Notes: generated by a model not told the origin, from the sequence alone. 64,000 nucleotides of DNA from SFTJ01 sp045613305 (GCA_045613305.1 JAZLAU010000028.1:62001-126000); one strand, 5' to 3'. Shown: positions 44,855 to 54,462, counted from the stretch's first letter. Numbers and translations are program-made.

Positions 44855-45472
44855 ATGGATGAAATGAACTATAACGAAACGCAACTCCCAAATTCAGAAA
44901 CAGAAAACAACGTAAAGCAGCAGGCTGTGGATATGCTTGTGGTGCATCCCTACGATTCAACCACTGAGATGCTCAAGGCGATGTATGAGGGTAAAAATGT
45001 GCAACTCATAACACAGGCTGACACCAATGCAGCCATAAAGACCGTGCTAAATCACTTGCCGCGAAGTCGCCGACTGATGATGCTTGGTCACGGCACCGAT
45101 TCGGGGCTGATAGGTAAGAATGCCGATGGCACTTTGCGATTGGTTATTAATCACTCGCATGCTTATTATTTGCGCAAACATGGTGCCAATATTGTGGCAG
45201 TGTGGTGTTATGCCGATTTGTTTGCCCGTAAGGAGGGCTTGCATGGACTGTTTTCGGGAATGATAATCAGCGAAATAGAAGAGGCCGAAATGCTTGGCAT
45301 TCCAACCACCGAAGAAGAGTTGGCTCGAGAGAATGTGAAATTGGCGCAACGATTGCGAATGTTGCTCGATGAAGGCGTGCCGCTCCACGAAATGCCTGCA
45401 CGAATGTTGCTGCTCGATGATGTGCATTCGCCACTGACGACGTTTAACTATAGGAATTTCTTTTATTTATAA
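44855..45472 (+). CDS. Conserved-looking cytoplasmic protein of unknown function
   Basis: This protein has 205 residues from the ATG; an in-frame GTG at 44834 would add seven. I do not recognise the family. It has no signal peptide or membrane segment. RRLMMLGHGTDSGLIG contains a glycine-rich loop, and HAYYLRKHGANIVAVWCYADLFA and GLFSGMIISE follow. Conserved-looking His, Cys and Asp residues would suit a CHAT- or caspase-like hydrolase core (strand-HGxxxG, then strand-WC), but this is only a pattern resemblance. It is a single gene. The 3' end overlaps a decayed fragment on the other strand. Confidence 0.65.
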   Translation: MDEMNYNETQLPNSETENNVKQQAVDMLVVHPYDSTTEMLKAMYEGKNVQLITQADTNAAIKTVLNHLPRSRRLMMLGHGTDSGLIGKNADGTLRLVINHSHAYYLRKHGANIVAVWCYADLFARKEGLHGLFSGMIISEIEEAEMLGIPTTEEELARENVKLAQRLRMLLDEGVPLHEMPARMLLLDDVHSPLTTFNYRNFFYL

Positions 45473-45648
45473 TTGTTGCGAGCAGAATTGCTAATGCTTG
45501 TTTGGCGTTCTTTGGTTGCCTTTAGGTTAAGTTGCTCTTCGGTAAATTCACCATTCCGGTATGGCATCACCTTGTGGGCAATCTCATAGAAGTGTTTTTG
45601 CATCTTACGAATATTGCTTTCACGAAGGGCAGTTGATGCCGTTTCGTG
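45463..45648 (-). pseudogene. C-terminal remnant of an unrecognised gene
   Basis: A minus-strand frame reads HETASTALRESNIRKMQKHF, then YEIAHKVMPYRNGEFTEEQL and so on to SARNNYK and a stop, 61 codons of normal-looking, charged sequence. There is no start codon at its head: the frame runs back into a terminator hairpin and then a stop. An internal ATG could give only 46 residues. The best reading is a truncated gene whose 5' part is lost. The family is not recognised. Confidence 0.5.
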
Positions 45649-45650
45649 AT

Positions 45651-45697
45651 AAAAAAAATGTAGCGTGTTTCATGTCAAGAAGCACGCTACATTTTTT
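45651..45697. terminator. Bidirectional terminator at the end of the hexosaminidase gene
   Basis: A stem of about 14 bp (AAAAATGTAGCGTG with CACGCTACATTTTT) around a 15-nt loop, with A and T runs on both sides. It lies 25 bp after the hexosaminidase stop. Confidence 0.88.
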
Positions 45698-45721
45698 ATG
45701 TTATATCAACGGAGTGTGATA

Positions 45722-48067
45722 TTAGTGGCAAATCATGTCAGGAGTGATAGGAGTGAACTTTTCGGCATCGGCCTTACGAAGTTTCACGCTGCCGTCGTTC
45801 CAGTTAGAAGGCCAACCACCCATGATGTGGCCAAGGAAAACAAGGCGAATTTCGTGAAGACCCTTAGCAAGAGCCACACAATTGTCGTGGCGAGAGAATC
45901 TCTTAACTTCGCCGCCGTTGTTGATAAGCAAAGTTCCGTCAACCCACACTTCTTCAAGGTCAGAAGAGATGTAATAAACGCCGTCTTCAGGAATGTTTAC
46001 ATAACCAGTGGCGATGGCTGCATATTGCTTAACGCCGCGCATCGATTCAGAAGTTTGAACTTGAGCGGTGATTGCGCGAGTTTTTTCGATAACCAACGAT
46101 TCCTTGATAGGCAAATTGGCAGCCTCGAAGTCCTTAACGCTTAGGAACATACCATCGTAAACATCCAACTTCAAGCCAGGAGTGGTAGACGCCACTTCCT
46201 TAGCAGGGGCAAGTTCTTGCTTTTCGACAACAATAGTGCGCACGGTGCTTAGTTTGCCATGAGGCAGCGCCGAAGCAATCTTGATGGTAGTTGTTTCGTT
46301 AATAGCGATAGGTGCAGTGTATTCTGTAGATTCAGCAGTTGGTTCGCTACCGTCGAGAGTGTAGACCATCTTCATAGGGCGAGATGTTTTGAACTCAACA
46401 GAAGTAGAATCGGTGAATGCCACAAAGTTGCAAGAGCCGTTAGGTTGTTCAGGCATAGGGATGTGGTAACCCATGTTGTGAGCATCAAGGCGCACGTAAG
46501 CGTTAAGAATACGGCGTTCGAAGTCGGTGTAGTCTTTCTTGTCAAGGTTAGTCCAACCGATTTCAGCCACGGCAATGATGCGAGGGAAAATCATGTATTC
46601 GCGTTTTTCTTCGGTGTACATATATTCAGCCCAAGTGTTGCCTTGCACGCCAAGGATGTATTGTTGCTTGTTCATAGTCACCAAAGTGTCGGGAGTAGGG
46701 TTGTAGCTGTAAGTCATAGAAAGAGGCGCATATCCGCCGATAGTGACAGGCTCAATCTTGGCATCGCCTTGGAAAGCGTCGAGATACATACCTTCGCCGG
46801 CAGGAGTCATGATTACGTTGTGGTCCATAAGAGCCGCTTCAATACCGCCAGCTTCGCCGCGCCACGACATTACGGTTGCAGTAGGAGCAAGGCCGCCTTC
46901 AAGGATTTCGTCCCATCCGATGATTTTTTTGCCCTTAGTAGCCAAATATTTTTCCATGCGTTGCACCACATAGCTTTGAAGGCGTTCTTCGGCAGTGTGC
47001 TTCTTGTCGGCCTTCAAACCAAGTTCTTTAATGCGCTTTTGGCAAGCAGGACATTCCTTCCAACTCAATTTAGGGCATTCGTCGCCACCGATGTGGAAGT
47101 ATTCGCTTGGGAACAACTCAACCATTTCGTCGACAATGGCTTCAAGGAAAGTGAACATGTCTTCCTTACCAGGACACATCACCACATCTTCTACGCCCCA
47201 AATGATGCGAGGAGTGTCTTGGATGCCCTTGCAAGAAAGTTCTGGGTAAGCCGAGATGGCAGCCATTTCGTGTCCAGGGATTTCCAATTCAGGAATGACG
47301 GTGATGAAGTGGTCGGCAGCATATTTCACGATGTCCTTAATTTCTTCTTGAGTGTAGTAACCGCCATGTTCGAAACCTTCGCCTTCGATACGCTTCGAAG
47401 CGATTTCGTTAAGTTTAGGATATTTCTTGCTTTCGATGCGCCAGCCTTGGTCGTCGGTTAGGTGCCAGTGCATGCGGTTGATTTTGAACAAAGAAATAAC
47501 GTCGATAAACTTCTTCACGTTTTCGGCAGGCATAAAGTGACGGCAAGGGTCGAGCATAATGCCGCGATAGCCGAAACGAGGTTGGTCCTTGATGCTTACA
47601 GCAGGTGCTACCCAAGCAATGCCCTTAGTTTTTTCGGGGTTTTCGATTTCGGCAGGAAGAAGCTGCATGAACGATTGCATGGCGTAGAACAAACCTTGAG
47701 GAGTTTTAGCAGTAGCAGTTACGCCTTGAGGAGTAACTTCAAGGGTGTAACCTTCGTCGTTAGTGTCGAGGTTGGCGTCGACAACAAGAGCAATGTTGCC
47801 GGTTTCGGCCACTTCGATAGAGTAACCAGTAGATGTGCTCATCTTAGCAGCGAAGAATTCGGCTACGGTTTTTGCTTCAGGAGTGGTGGCTGCAATGGCA
47901 GCATCGCCAGTGAGTGTGAATGAACCTTCGCCGGCTACTAGTTCTTGAGGCATAGGGATGATGTTAATCCCTTCATTGTAAGATTTAATTTCTCCTTGGC
48001 CACTGCACGCAGTCATCAAACCGAGCGAAACAATAGCGCAAAGGATTGCTAAACTTTTTTTAATCAT
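45722..48067 (-). CDS. GH20 beta-N-acetylhexosaminidase lipoprotein
   Basis: The product has 781 residues from MIKKSLAILCAIVSLGLM, chosen because it gives a normal signal peptide and lipobox (LMTAC); the upstream in-frame start would precede a charged stretch. Domains: an N-terminal GH20b-like domain (about 30-150), the GH20 TIM barrel (about 155-510) with the catalytic pair Asp329-Glu330 in HIGGDECP and WGD-type WDEILEGG, a chitobiase-type C-terminal beta domain (about 535-600, YTLDGSEPTAES), and a PA14-like module at the end. It removes terminal GlcNAc or GalNAc from host glycans or chitin fragments. It is anchored on the outer or periplasmic surface and flanked by an oxidoreductase and a rhamnosidase. 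Confidence 0.95.
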   Translation of the reverse strand: MIKKSLAILCAIVSLGLMTACSGQGEIKSYNEGINIIPMPQELVAGEGSFTLTGDAAIAATTPEAKTVAEFFAAKMSTSTGYSIEVAETGNIALVVDANLDTNDEGYTLEVTPQGVTATAKTPQGLFYAMQSFMQLLPAEIENPEKTKGIAWVAPAVSIKDQPRFGYRGIMLDPCRHFMPAENVKKFIDVISLFKINRMHWHLTDDQGWRIESKKYPKLNEIASKRIEGEGFEHGGYYTQEEIKDIVKYAADHFITVIPELEIPGHEMAAISAYPELSCKGIQDTPRIIWGVEDVVMCPGKEDMFTFLEAIVDEMVELFPSEYFHIGGDECPKLSWKECPACQKRIKELGLKADKKHTAEERLQSYVVQRMEKYLATKGKKIIGWDEILEGGLAPTATVMSWRGEAGGIEAALMDHNVIMTPAGEGMYLDAFQGDAKIEPVTIGGYAPLSMTYSYNPTPDTLVTMNKQQYILGVQGNTWAEYMYTEEKREYMIFPRIIAVAEIGWTNLDKKDYTDFERRILNAYVRLDAHNMGYHIPMPEQPNGSCNFVAFTDSTSVEFKTSRPMKMVYTLDGSEPTAESTEYTAPIAINETTTIKIASALPHGKLSTVRTIVVEKQELAPAKEVASTTPGLKLDVYDGMFLSVKDFEAANLPIKESLVIEKTRAITAQVQTSESMRGVKQYAAIATGYVNIPEDGVYYISSDLEEVWVDGTLLINNGGEVKRFSRHDNCVALAKGLHEIRLVFLGHIMGGWPSNWNDGSVKLRKADAEKFTPITPDMICH

Positions 48068-48100
48068 GGATATAAATGTTTGTTTTAAATAGTTTGGTTT

Positions 48101-48108
48101 CAAAGTTA
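48101..48108 (-). promoter_or_regulatory. Possible -7 element of the hexosaminidase gene
   Basis: Minus-strand TAACTTTG fits TAnnTTTG, about 34 nt upstream of the ATG. No -33 TTG is seen at the usual spacing. Confidence 0.4.
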
Positions 48109-48246
48109 GTGAAAAAACTCGATATGAGAAGCGTTAGCCCGCATTGGGCAAGCCTTTGCCGTGAAAAACGTTTTCCGCTGATGTCAAGAAACGCTTTGCA
48201 AGTTGCGTTTTTTTGTGCGAGTGTCAGCAGCAACGCTTCGCCTGAT

Positions 48247-49239
48247 TTAGATGGCATCGGCAGGGTAAACTACTCCGAGTTGGCGGCGAATTTCGTCGAT
48301 TACTTCAATTGTGGCAAGGCTTATGTTCCAAGTGTTGATTTCCGACTCTTGTCGTCCTTGCTCAATGAGGTTGATAAATTCGGCAATTTCGTAATAATAT
48401 ATGTCGCGGTCGAAAGTTACGCCGAGGTTGCGATGCTCTGTGCGGTTGCGGAACTCTACGCTTTCGGGAGTTTGAATCTTATCGATAATCAGCGAGCCTT
48501 TTTCGCCGTCGATAATGCCCGGCAGATAAGAGTCGGCAATTTTAGAGAAAGCCACCGAGGCCTCCATGCCCGGATATTTAAAACTTACCGAGCCTTGTCC
48601 GTCCACACCGGTGCTGAGCAGCATGCCTTGAGCCGTGATGCCTTGAGGCTTGCCGAAAAGTGCAATCATGGGGTAGATGGTGTATACACCGATGTCCATG
48701 ATGGCGCCGTTAGAGAGTTCGGGTTTGAATGCGTTAAGAATGATGCCTTCCTTGTATTTATCGTAGCGCGAAGAGTATTGGCAATAACTGCCAAAGTAGC
48801 GTCGCACATCGCCCACTTCGTGCAGATGATTCTTAATGATTTCAAAGTTAGGGTTAATGGTTGCAATCATTGCTTCCATGAGTGCCACGCCGTTACGCTT
48901 GGCTGCATCAATCATTTGCTTCACTTCGCGAGCGTTAGAGGCAAACGGCTTTTCGCAAAGCACATGCTTGCCGTGGTTCATGCAAAGTATGCTGAACTCG
49001 GCGTGAGTGCTGTTAGGAGTGGCGATGTAGATTGCGTCAACCACATCGCTCTTAGCCATGTCGAGCAGCGAGGTGAAAGTGTGAGGAATGTTGTATTTAG
49101 CGGCAAACTCGTCGGCGCGTTGCTGAGTGCGTGAACATATGGCCGAGAGTTCGAATCTGCTGTCCTGAAATGCTCCTGTGAGAAGCATGTCGGTGATGAA
49201 GTTGGTGCCAATCACACCAAAGCGTATTTTTTTGCTCAT
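48247..49239 (-). CDS. Gfo/Idh/MocA-family NAD(P)-dependent oxidoreductase
   Basis: This 330-residue sugar or inositol-type dehydrogenase has an N-terminal Rossmann fold (RFGVIGTNFITDMLLTGA) and the CEKPFASNAREV motif with the catalytic Lys. VDAIYIATPNSTH precedes it. The C-terminal part is the family's beta-sheet domain (MDIGVYTIYPMIALFG). There is no Tat signal, so it is cytoplasmic. The substrate is unknown. It is a single gene, with a possible minus-strand -7 element at 49286-49293 (TATCTTTG). Confidence 0.93.
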   Translation of the reverse strand: MSKKIRFGVIGTNFITDMLLTGAFQDSRFELSAICSRTQQRADEFAAKYNIPHTFTSLLDMAKSDVVDAIYIATPNSTHAEFSILCMNHGKHVLCEKPFASNAREVKQMIDAAKRNGVALMEAMIATINPNFEIIKNHLHEVGDVRRYFGSYCQYSSRYDKYKEGIILNAFKPELSNGAIMDIGVYTIYPMIALFGKPQGITAQGMLLSTGVDGQGSVSFKYPGMEASVAFSKIADSYLPGIIDGEKGSLIIDKIQTPESVEFRNRTEHRNLGVTFDRDIYYYEIAEFINLIEQGRQESEINTWNISLATIEVIDEIRRQLGVVYPADAI

Positions 49240-49400
49240 GGTTAGCGGGATATAGTGTATCTTTTTTTGTTGAACGTTTGTTTTGCAAAGATACTCTTTT
49301 TTGTGGGGTTTGCCTTAGGATTGAGGCTATAAATATGGGTATAATTGAATTAAATATAGGTTTTTAATGCGATAGTTGTGGCCTTTAGGGACCAATGTTG

Positions 49401-49431
49401 TTGCATTTGTTAGCCGAAATCAATACTTTTG
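49401..49431 (+). promoter_or_regulatory. Promoter of the GH106-type rhamnosidase gene
   Basis: TTG (49401-49403) and TACTTTTG (49424-49431) with a 20-nt spacer, about 25 nt before the ATG. Confidence 0.75.
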
Positions 49432-49455
49432 CTAAAAGTAAACAATCAAGATAGC

Positions 49456-52400
49456 ATGAAACACTTATATTCAATTCTTCTGATAGCGATGGCGGTTGTT
49501 CTATCGTCGTCGAAATCGTTCACGTTTGAGAAAAATTTCGTTCAGCCTACCAGCGACGTGCGCACCGCTGTGTATTGGTATTGGATTTCGGGTAATATCT
49601 CGAAAGAGGGAGTGATCTCCGACCTTCATGCCATGAAGCGCGCCGGCATCAACCGAGCCTTTATTGGCGACATTGGGCAAGATGGGATGTACACCGACAA
49701 GAGTGTGAAAATCTTCACCGATGAGTGGTGGGAAGTGCTTCACACTGCGCTTAAAACAGCTTCGGAACTCGATATAGAAATAGGAATCTTCAATTCGCCG
49801 GGCTGGAGCCAGTCGGGAGGCCCATGGGTTGAGGCATCGCAGGCAATGCGCTATTTGTCGGCGGTGGAAATGGTGGTTGATGGCGGCCGACAGGTGCAAC
49901 TTGCCATAAAGCCCGAACAAAAAGAATTTCAGCCGTTGCGCACCATTGCCTATCCGGCGCCTAAGGGCTATGACGGACTTGGCAACTACAAATTGAGCGT
50001 CACCGAAGGAGCCGATGTGAAGGCCCTTCCTGCCAATAAGGCTACAGAAGTGACCGTTAGTTATGATTCGCCGGTCACAGTGCGTTCGCTAACCATTACT
50101 CCTTGCCGCAAATACATAAAGACTACGCTCGCCATTCATGCCATGGTCGATGGCAAGTGGCAGCAATTGACGGAGCAGCCAGTTGACCGCACTCACGACG
50201 GCTTGATGACAGGTTTTGTGCCTTATGCTCCGTTTGTGATATCGTTGCCGGCAACCACAGCGAGCCAATTTCGCATAACAGTGGCTCCAACCAGCCAGCC
50301 GGGCGGATTTGAGAAAATTGAGTTCTCGTCGATGGCGCGAATAGGCAATTATGCCGAAAAGACACTTGCAAAGATGTGCCAAACACCGTTGCCATATTGG
50401 GACCACTATATGTGGCCAGTGCAGCCCGAGGTTGATGATGCGCAATATGCCATCAATCCGGAGTCGGTGATTGATATCACTAACTGCGTCGATTCAGATG
50501 GTAATCTCACATGGAGCGCGCCAGAGGGCCGCTGGGTGATAATGAGCACCGGCATGACTCCAACCGGCGTGGTTAACTCTCCGGCAACACCCGAAGCCAC
50601 TGGTCGTGAAATCGATAAGATGAGCCGTAAGCACGTGGAAAGCCATTTCGATGCCTATATGGGTGAGATATTGCGCCGCATACCTGCACAAGACCGCCGA
50701 ACATTTAAGGTGGTGGTGCAAGACAGTTATGAAACTGGCGGACAGAACATCACCGACGGCATGCTTGAGCAATTTGAGACCACTTATGGCTACTCGATGT
50801 TGCCATATTTGCCGGCCTACTATGGCTACACCGTTGGCAATCAGCAGGAGAGCGACCGCTTTTTGTGGGATTTGCGCCGATTTATAGCCGATAAGGTGTC
50901 GTATGACTATGTTGGCGGATTGAGGAAGGTGAGCAATAAGCATGGCCTAACCACATGGCTCGAATGTTATGGCCATTGGGGATTTCCGGGCGAATTTTTG
51001 CAGTATGGCGGCCAATCGGACGAGATAGCCGGTGAGTTTTGGAGCGTGGGCGACCTTGGCGATATCGAAAACCGTGCAGCATCGTCGTGCGGGCACATAT
51101 ACGGCAAAAAGCGAATTTGGGCAGAGTCGAACACATCGGGCGGGCCAGCATATTCGCGTACGCCAATCGACATGAAGCAGCGCACCGACCGTTTCTTCAC
51201 CGAGGGCATCAATGCCACTTTGCTGCATCTCTATATCCAGCAGAGCGACACAACGCTTTATCCGGGACTAAATGCGTGGTTTGGAAATGAGTTTGACTCG
51301 CACAACACTTGGTTCTCGCATTTCGATTTGTTTACCACATATCTGAAGCGATGCAATTATATGTTGCAACAAGGATTAAACATTGCCGATGTGGCTTATC
51401 TCATAGGCGAAGATGCTCCGAAGATGACTGGCATGCAGCATCCGGCGTTGCCTCAGGGCTATCAGTTTGACTACATAAATGCCGAAGTGCTCAACAATGG
51501 TGCGAAGGTGAAAGACGGCAAGATAACCTTGCCTCACGGCACATCATATAAGGTGCTTGTGTTGCCGCCAATCAACAATATGCGTCCAGGTTTGCTTGCC
51601 ACCATCAAGAAACTGGTTAAGTCGGGTGCTGTGATACTCGGCACTCCGCCGGTGTGCTCGCCAAGTATGCAAGACTATCCTAATGCCGATAAGGCAGTGT
51701 TGGCCACATCGCAGGAGATTTGGGGCGATTGTTTCGACAAAAAAGGCATGAACCGATATGGCAAGGGAATGGTGTTTAACGGCTATTCGCTCGAAGAGGT
51801 GTTTGCTGCCATCGGTCTTACTCCCGACTGCTTTGTGGAGGCCGACAAGCAGGTGCTATATAACCACCGCAGGTCGAATGATGCCGAAATATATTTCTTG
51901 TCGAATCAGGAAAACAAGGCCAAGACGCTAAGCGTGACTTTCCGTGTGGACGACGGCTTGCGTCCAGAGTTGTGGGATGCTCTAAACGGCAAGATGCGCG
52001 CATTGCCAAAATATGAAAAAGTGGCCCACGGGGTGAAACTAGACCTTAATCTCGAAGCTTTGGGAAGCGCCTTTGTGCTTTGGCGCAAGGATGGAATTGA
52101 GCCAGTGCACAGCACCAACAATCCGATGCCTGAAAAGGTACAAGTGATTGACGGCGAGTGGCAATTGGCATTCAGCAGCCGATTCTCTACTCCTGACGCA
52201 ATTAAACTCAACAAACTCCTCGACTTGTCGAAGCACACTACCAACGACATAAAATATTTCTCAGGAACTATTAATTACACAACCACATTCAACAGTGATG
52301 CCACCGATGGCGAAGTGGTGCTCGACTTCAGTCAAGTGGAATCGATGGCTAAGGTGTATGTTAATGGCGAATATGCCGGAGGAGTTTGGTGTGAGCCGTT

Positions 52401-52605
52401 TAAGGTAGATATTACCGAATATGTTAAGGAGGGGGCAAACACCCTTCGCGTTGAGGTGGTTAACAAGTGGGTTAACAGGATTATTGGCGATATGCAACGC
52501 CCAGAGTCGCAGCGCGATGTGTGGCTGAAGGTTAATCCCTATAATGCTCAGTCGCCGTTGCCATCAACCGGCATCATTGGCGATGTGAAATTGGAATATT
52601 ATTAA
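49456..52605 (+). CDS. GH106-type alpha-L-rhamnosidase, secreted
   Basis: The product has 1049 residues from MKHLYSILLIAMAVVLSS, a signal peptide; the nine-codon longer frame starts upstream of the expected transcript start. Features of the GH106-type (alpha-L-rhamnosidase) group are RTAVYWYWISGNISKEGV near the N-terminus, GIFNSPGWSQSGGPWV, the long barrel with DSYETGGQNITDGM and WLECYGHWGFPGEFLQYGG, and AESNTSGG. Beta-sandwich modules, including a galactose-binding-like domain near the C-terminus (LDFSQVESMAKVYVNGEYAG), follow. It should release rhamnose from plant pectin or other rhamnosides in the periplasm. Exact specificity is inferred. It is a single gene with its own promoter and terminator. 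Confidence 0.85.
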   Translation: MKHLYSILLIAMAVVLSSSKSFTFEKNFVQPTSDVRTAVYWYWISGNISKEGVISDLHAMKRAGINRAFIGDIGQDGMYTDKSVKIFTDEWWEVLHTALKTASELDIEIGIFNSPGWSQSGGPWVEASQAMRYLSAVEMVVDGGRQVQLAIKPEQKEFQPLRTIAYPAPKGYDGLGNYKLSVTEGADVKALPANKATEVTVSYDSPVTVRSLTITPCRKYIKTTLAIHAMVDGKWQQLTEQPVDRTHDGLMTGFVPYAPFVISLPATTASQFRITVAPTSQPGGFEKIEFSSMARIGNYAEKTLAKMCQTPLPYWDHYMWPVQPEVDDAQYAINPESVIDITNCVDSDGNLTWSAPEGRWVIMSTGMTPTGVVNSPATPEATGREIDKMSRKHVESHFDAYMGEILRRIPAQDRRTFKVVVQDSYETGGQNITDGMLEQFETTYGYSMLPYLPAYYGYTVGNQQESDRFLWDLRRFIADKVSYDYVGGLRKVSNKHGLTTWLECYGHWGFPGEFLQYGGQSDEIAGEFWSVGDLGDIENRAASSCGHIYGKKRIWAESNTSGGPAYSRTPIDMKQRTDRFFTEGINATLLHLYIQQSDTTLYPGLNAWFGNEFDSHNTWFSHFDLFTTYLKRCNYMLQQGLNIADVAYLIGEDAPKMTGMQHPALPQGYQFDYINAEVLNNGAKVKDGKITLPHGTSYKVLVLPPINNMRPGLLATIKKLVKSGAVILGTPPVCSPSMQDYPNADKAVLATSQEIWGDCFDKKGMNRYGKGMVFNGYSLEEVFAAIGLTPDCFVEADKQVLYNHRRSNDAEIYFLSNQENKAKTLSVTFRVDDGLRPELWDALNGKMRALPKYEKVAHGVKLDLNLEALGSAFVLWRKDGIEPVHSTNNPMPEKVQVIDGEWQLAFSSRFSTPDAIKLNKLLDLSKHTTNDIKYFSGTINYTTTFNSDATDGEVVLDFSQVESMAKVYVNGEYAGGVWCEPFKVDITEYVKEGANTLRVEVVNKWVNRIIGDMQRPESQRDVWLKVNPYNAQSPLPSTGIIGDVKLEYY

Positions 52606-52982
52606 AACACAGCACTGATAGAGTGAAATGAATAGTGGTGCGAGATTATGTCTCGCACCACTATTTGTTTTGTGCCTCGCCGATTGCTCTCGGAATGCAT
52701 AGCAGATAGATGTAAAGTGAAGGCAGTTCTGGTAGTAGGTGGGGAGGGGTAAATTTTTGAATGTGTGTATTTTTAAAGTGGGGATATTGTTTTCTGATAT
52801 ATAAATAATTAGTACATTTGTTGGAGCAAACTTTATCGTGCTGCACTGGCTTTGCTGAGTGGTGCATGGTGGGGATGCGAAAATAAATAATATAAAGCGT
52901 TTACTCTAAGTAGTAAGGTTCTCACGATTTTTTTATGAATAGGCATAAACCGGGAATCGTATGCCACGTTTGTGTAAATAAA
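52606..52982. other. Intergenic stretch before the BspA-like gene
   Basis: It holds the rhamnosidase terminator and a possible -7 element (TACATTTG, 52813-52820; TTG 23 nt upstream) for the LRR protein. No gene or RNA is seen. Confidence 0.45.
52631..52670 (+). terminator. Terminator of the rhamnosidase gene
   Basis: A perfect 15-bp stem (AATAGTGGTGCGAGA with TCTCGCACCACTATT), a 5-nt loop and a following GTTT. It lies 25 bp after the stop. Confidence 0.88.
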
Positions 52983-54386
52983 ATGATAAAACCAATTCGA
53001 TTTATTTTGTTTGTAGCAGTAGCTTGTGTTTCGTTTTTAACATCGCGCGCTCACGATTTTGAGGTAGGCGGTATTTTCTATAATGTTAAAGATGCAGAAA
53101 CTTTAACTGCTGAAGTCACTTATGGAGAAATCGAATATTCAGGAGATGTGGTAATCCCGTCCACCGTATATTATGATGGAAAGACCTATAGCGTAACCAG
53201 CATAGGAAATTGGGCGTTTAATGGTTGCAGCGGATTGACCAGTATAACAATAGGAAGTGGTGTAACTAGCATAGGAAATTATGCGTTCTATGGATGCAGT
53301 GGTTTGACTAGTGTTACAATAGGAAGCGGCGTAACTAGCATAGGAGAGTGGGCGTTTAATGGTTGCAGGGGGTTGACCAGTGTTACAATCCCTAACAGTG
53401 TAACCAGCATAGGAGGTAGTGCGTTCAGTGGATGCAGTGGGTTGACCAGTGTCACAATAGGAAGTGGTGTAACTAGCATAGGAGATGATGCGTTCAGGTC
53501 TTGCAGCAGTTTGACCAGCATTAATGTTGAAAGCGGAAACACTACATATGATAGTCGCGAAAATTGCAATGCGATAATAGAGACAGCAACTAATACTCTA
53601 ATAGCGGGATGTAAAAATACAGTTATTCCAAACAGTGTAACCAGCATAGGAGTGATGGCGTTCTATTATTGCAGCGGTTTGACCAGTATAACAATCCCAA
53701 ATAGTGTAATCAGCATTGGACGTTATGCGTTCCAACAGTGCAGCAGTTTGACCAGTGTGACAATAGGAAGCGGCGTAACCAGCATAGGAATTATGGCGTT
53801 CTATGGTTGCGGCAGCCTGGTGGAAATACAATCGCTTGCCGATGTGCCTCCAACATGTGGTTCATCAGTTTTCGGTGGAGTGGATAAATCTACTTGTGTT
53901 CTTAAAGTGCCAGCGGGCTCAGTAGAAGACTATAAAGTTGCTGAGCAATGGAAGGATTTTGAGAATATCAATGGCGTTGATTTAGTTGAGACTTTGGAAC
54001 TTGATAAGACGGTCATTACTGCAAAGGAAGGCGAGCAGGTTACGTTGGTAGCAAATATTCTGCCTTTGAACGCCACAAACAAGGAACTGAAGTGGAGTGT
54101 GGATGACGAAAACATCGTTTCGATAGAAAGCAACGGAAATGAGGCAGTGGTGAGCATTTTGAAAGAAGGCACTGCTACTATCACAGTTGAAACTACTGAC
54201 GGCACTGAGTTGGTTGCGACATGCTGTGTGAATGCGTTGTCGGGAATAGGCGAAATCTTGGCGGATGATAAAGAAGACGCTGTATATTACACATTAAACG
54301 GAATTATGGTAGCCAAAGAAAACCTGATTCCGGGATTGTATATAAAGAAAACAGCGACCAAGACCGTTAAGGTGGTGATAAAGTAA
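52983..54386 (+). CDS. BspA-like leucine-rich-repeat surface protein
   Basis: The product has 467 residues from MIKPIRFILFVAVACVSF, a signal peptide; an upstream in-frame ATG would add 16 unsuitable residues. The core has eight LRR_5 (BspA/TpLRR) units of about 23 residues, built on SIGxxAFxxCxxLTSxxI. Unit five is followed by the family's usual island (NAIIETATNTLIAGC). Then comes an Ig-like BIG2-type domain (about 340-410, LELDKTVITAKEGEQ) and a short C-terminal domain like a T9SS sorting signal (LNGIMVAKENLIPGLYIKK). BspA proteins adhere to host proteins or other cells; here that is inferred. The lone gene ends at a strong terminator. Confidence 0.88.
   Translation: MIKPIRFILFVAVACVSFLTSRAHDFEVGGIFYNVKDAETLTAEVTYGEIEYSGDVVIPSTVYYDGKTYSVTSIGNWAFNGCSGLTSITIGSGVTSIGNYAFYGCSGLTSVTIGSGVTSIGEWAFNGCRGLTSVTIPNSVTSIGGSAFSGCSGLTSVTIGSGVTSIGDDAFRSCSSLTSINVESGNTTYDSRENCNAIIETATNTLIAGCKNTVIPNSVTSIGVMAFYYCSGLTSITIPNSVISIGRYAFQQCSSLTSVTIGSGVTSIGIMAFYGCGSLVEIQSLADVPPTCGSSVFGGVDKSTCVLKVPAGSVEDYKVAEQWKDFENINGVDLVETLELDKTVITAKEGEQVTLVANILPLNATNKELKWSVDDENIVSIESNGNEAVVSILKEGTATITVETTDGTELVATCCVNALSGIGEILADDKEDAVYYTLNGIMVAKENLIPGLYIKKTATKTVKVVIK
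53193..53822 (+). repeat. Degenerate tandem 69-bp coding repeats (LRR_5)
   Basis: About eight copies of a 69-bp unit, recognisable by GTAACCAGCATAGGA and GCGTTCAATGGTTGCAG-like blocks, interrupted once by the island after unit five. They encode the leucine-rich repeats of the BspA-like protein. Close identity between neighbours suggests recent copying or recombination. Confidence 0.9.
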
Positions 54387-54405
54387 CATATTGATTGATA
54401 ATAAG

Positions 54406-54446
54406 AAAAGGGGTTGAGCACGCATAAAGTGCCCAACCCCTTTTTT
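54406..54446. terminator. Terminator between the LRR and PI-PLC genes
   Basis: A stem AAAAGGGGTTG with CAACCCCTTTT, extended by GCA/TGC after a mismatch, then six T residues. A short A run on the other side makes it usable for the convergent gene. Confidence 0.85.
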
Positions 54447-54462
54447 AGTTGTGTTGTATATA

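Noticed and set aside
46259..47461. 400-codon plus-strand frame within the hexosaminidase gene
   Set aside because: Antisense shadow of a GH20 gene with intact catalytic residues; no recognisable domain.
48076..49134. Long plus-strand frame of 352 codons opposite the Gfo/Idh/MocA gene
   Set aside because: It mirrors the real gene's codon structure and has no family motifs; the opposite strand encodes a clear Rossmann oxidoreductase.
53193..53822. CRISPR-like regular repeats
   Set aside because: The units are degenerate, without spacers of unrelated sequence, and encode LRR_5 repeats in frame.
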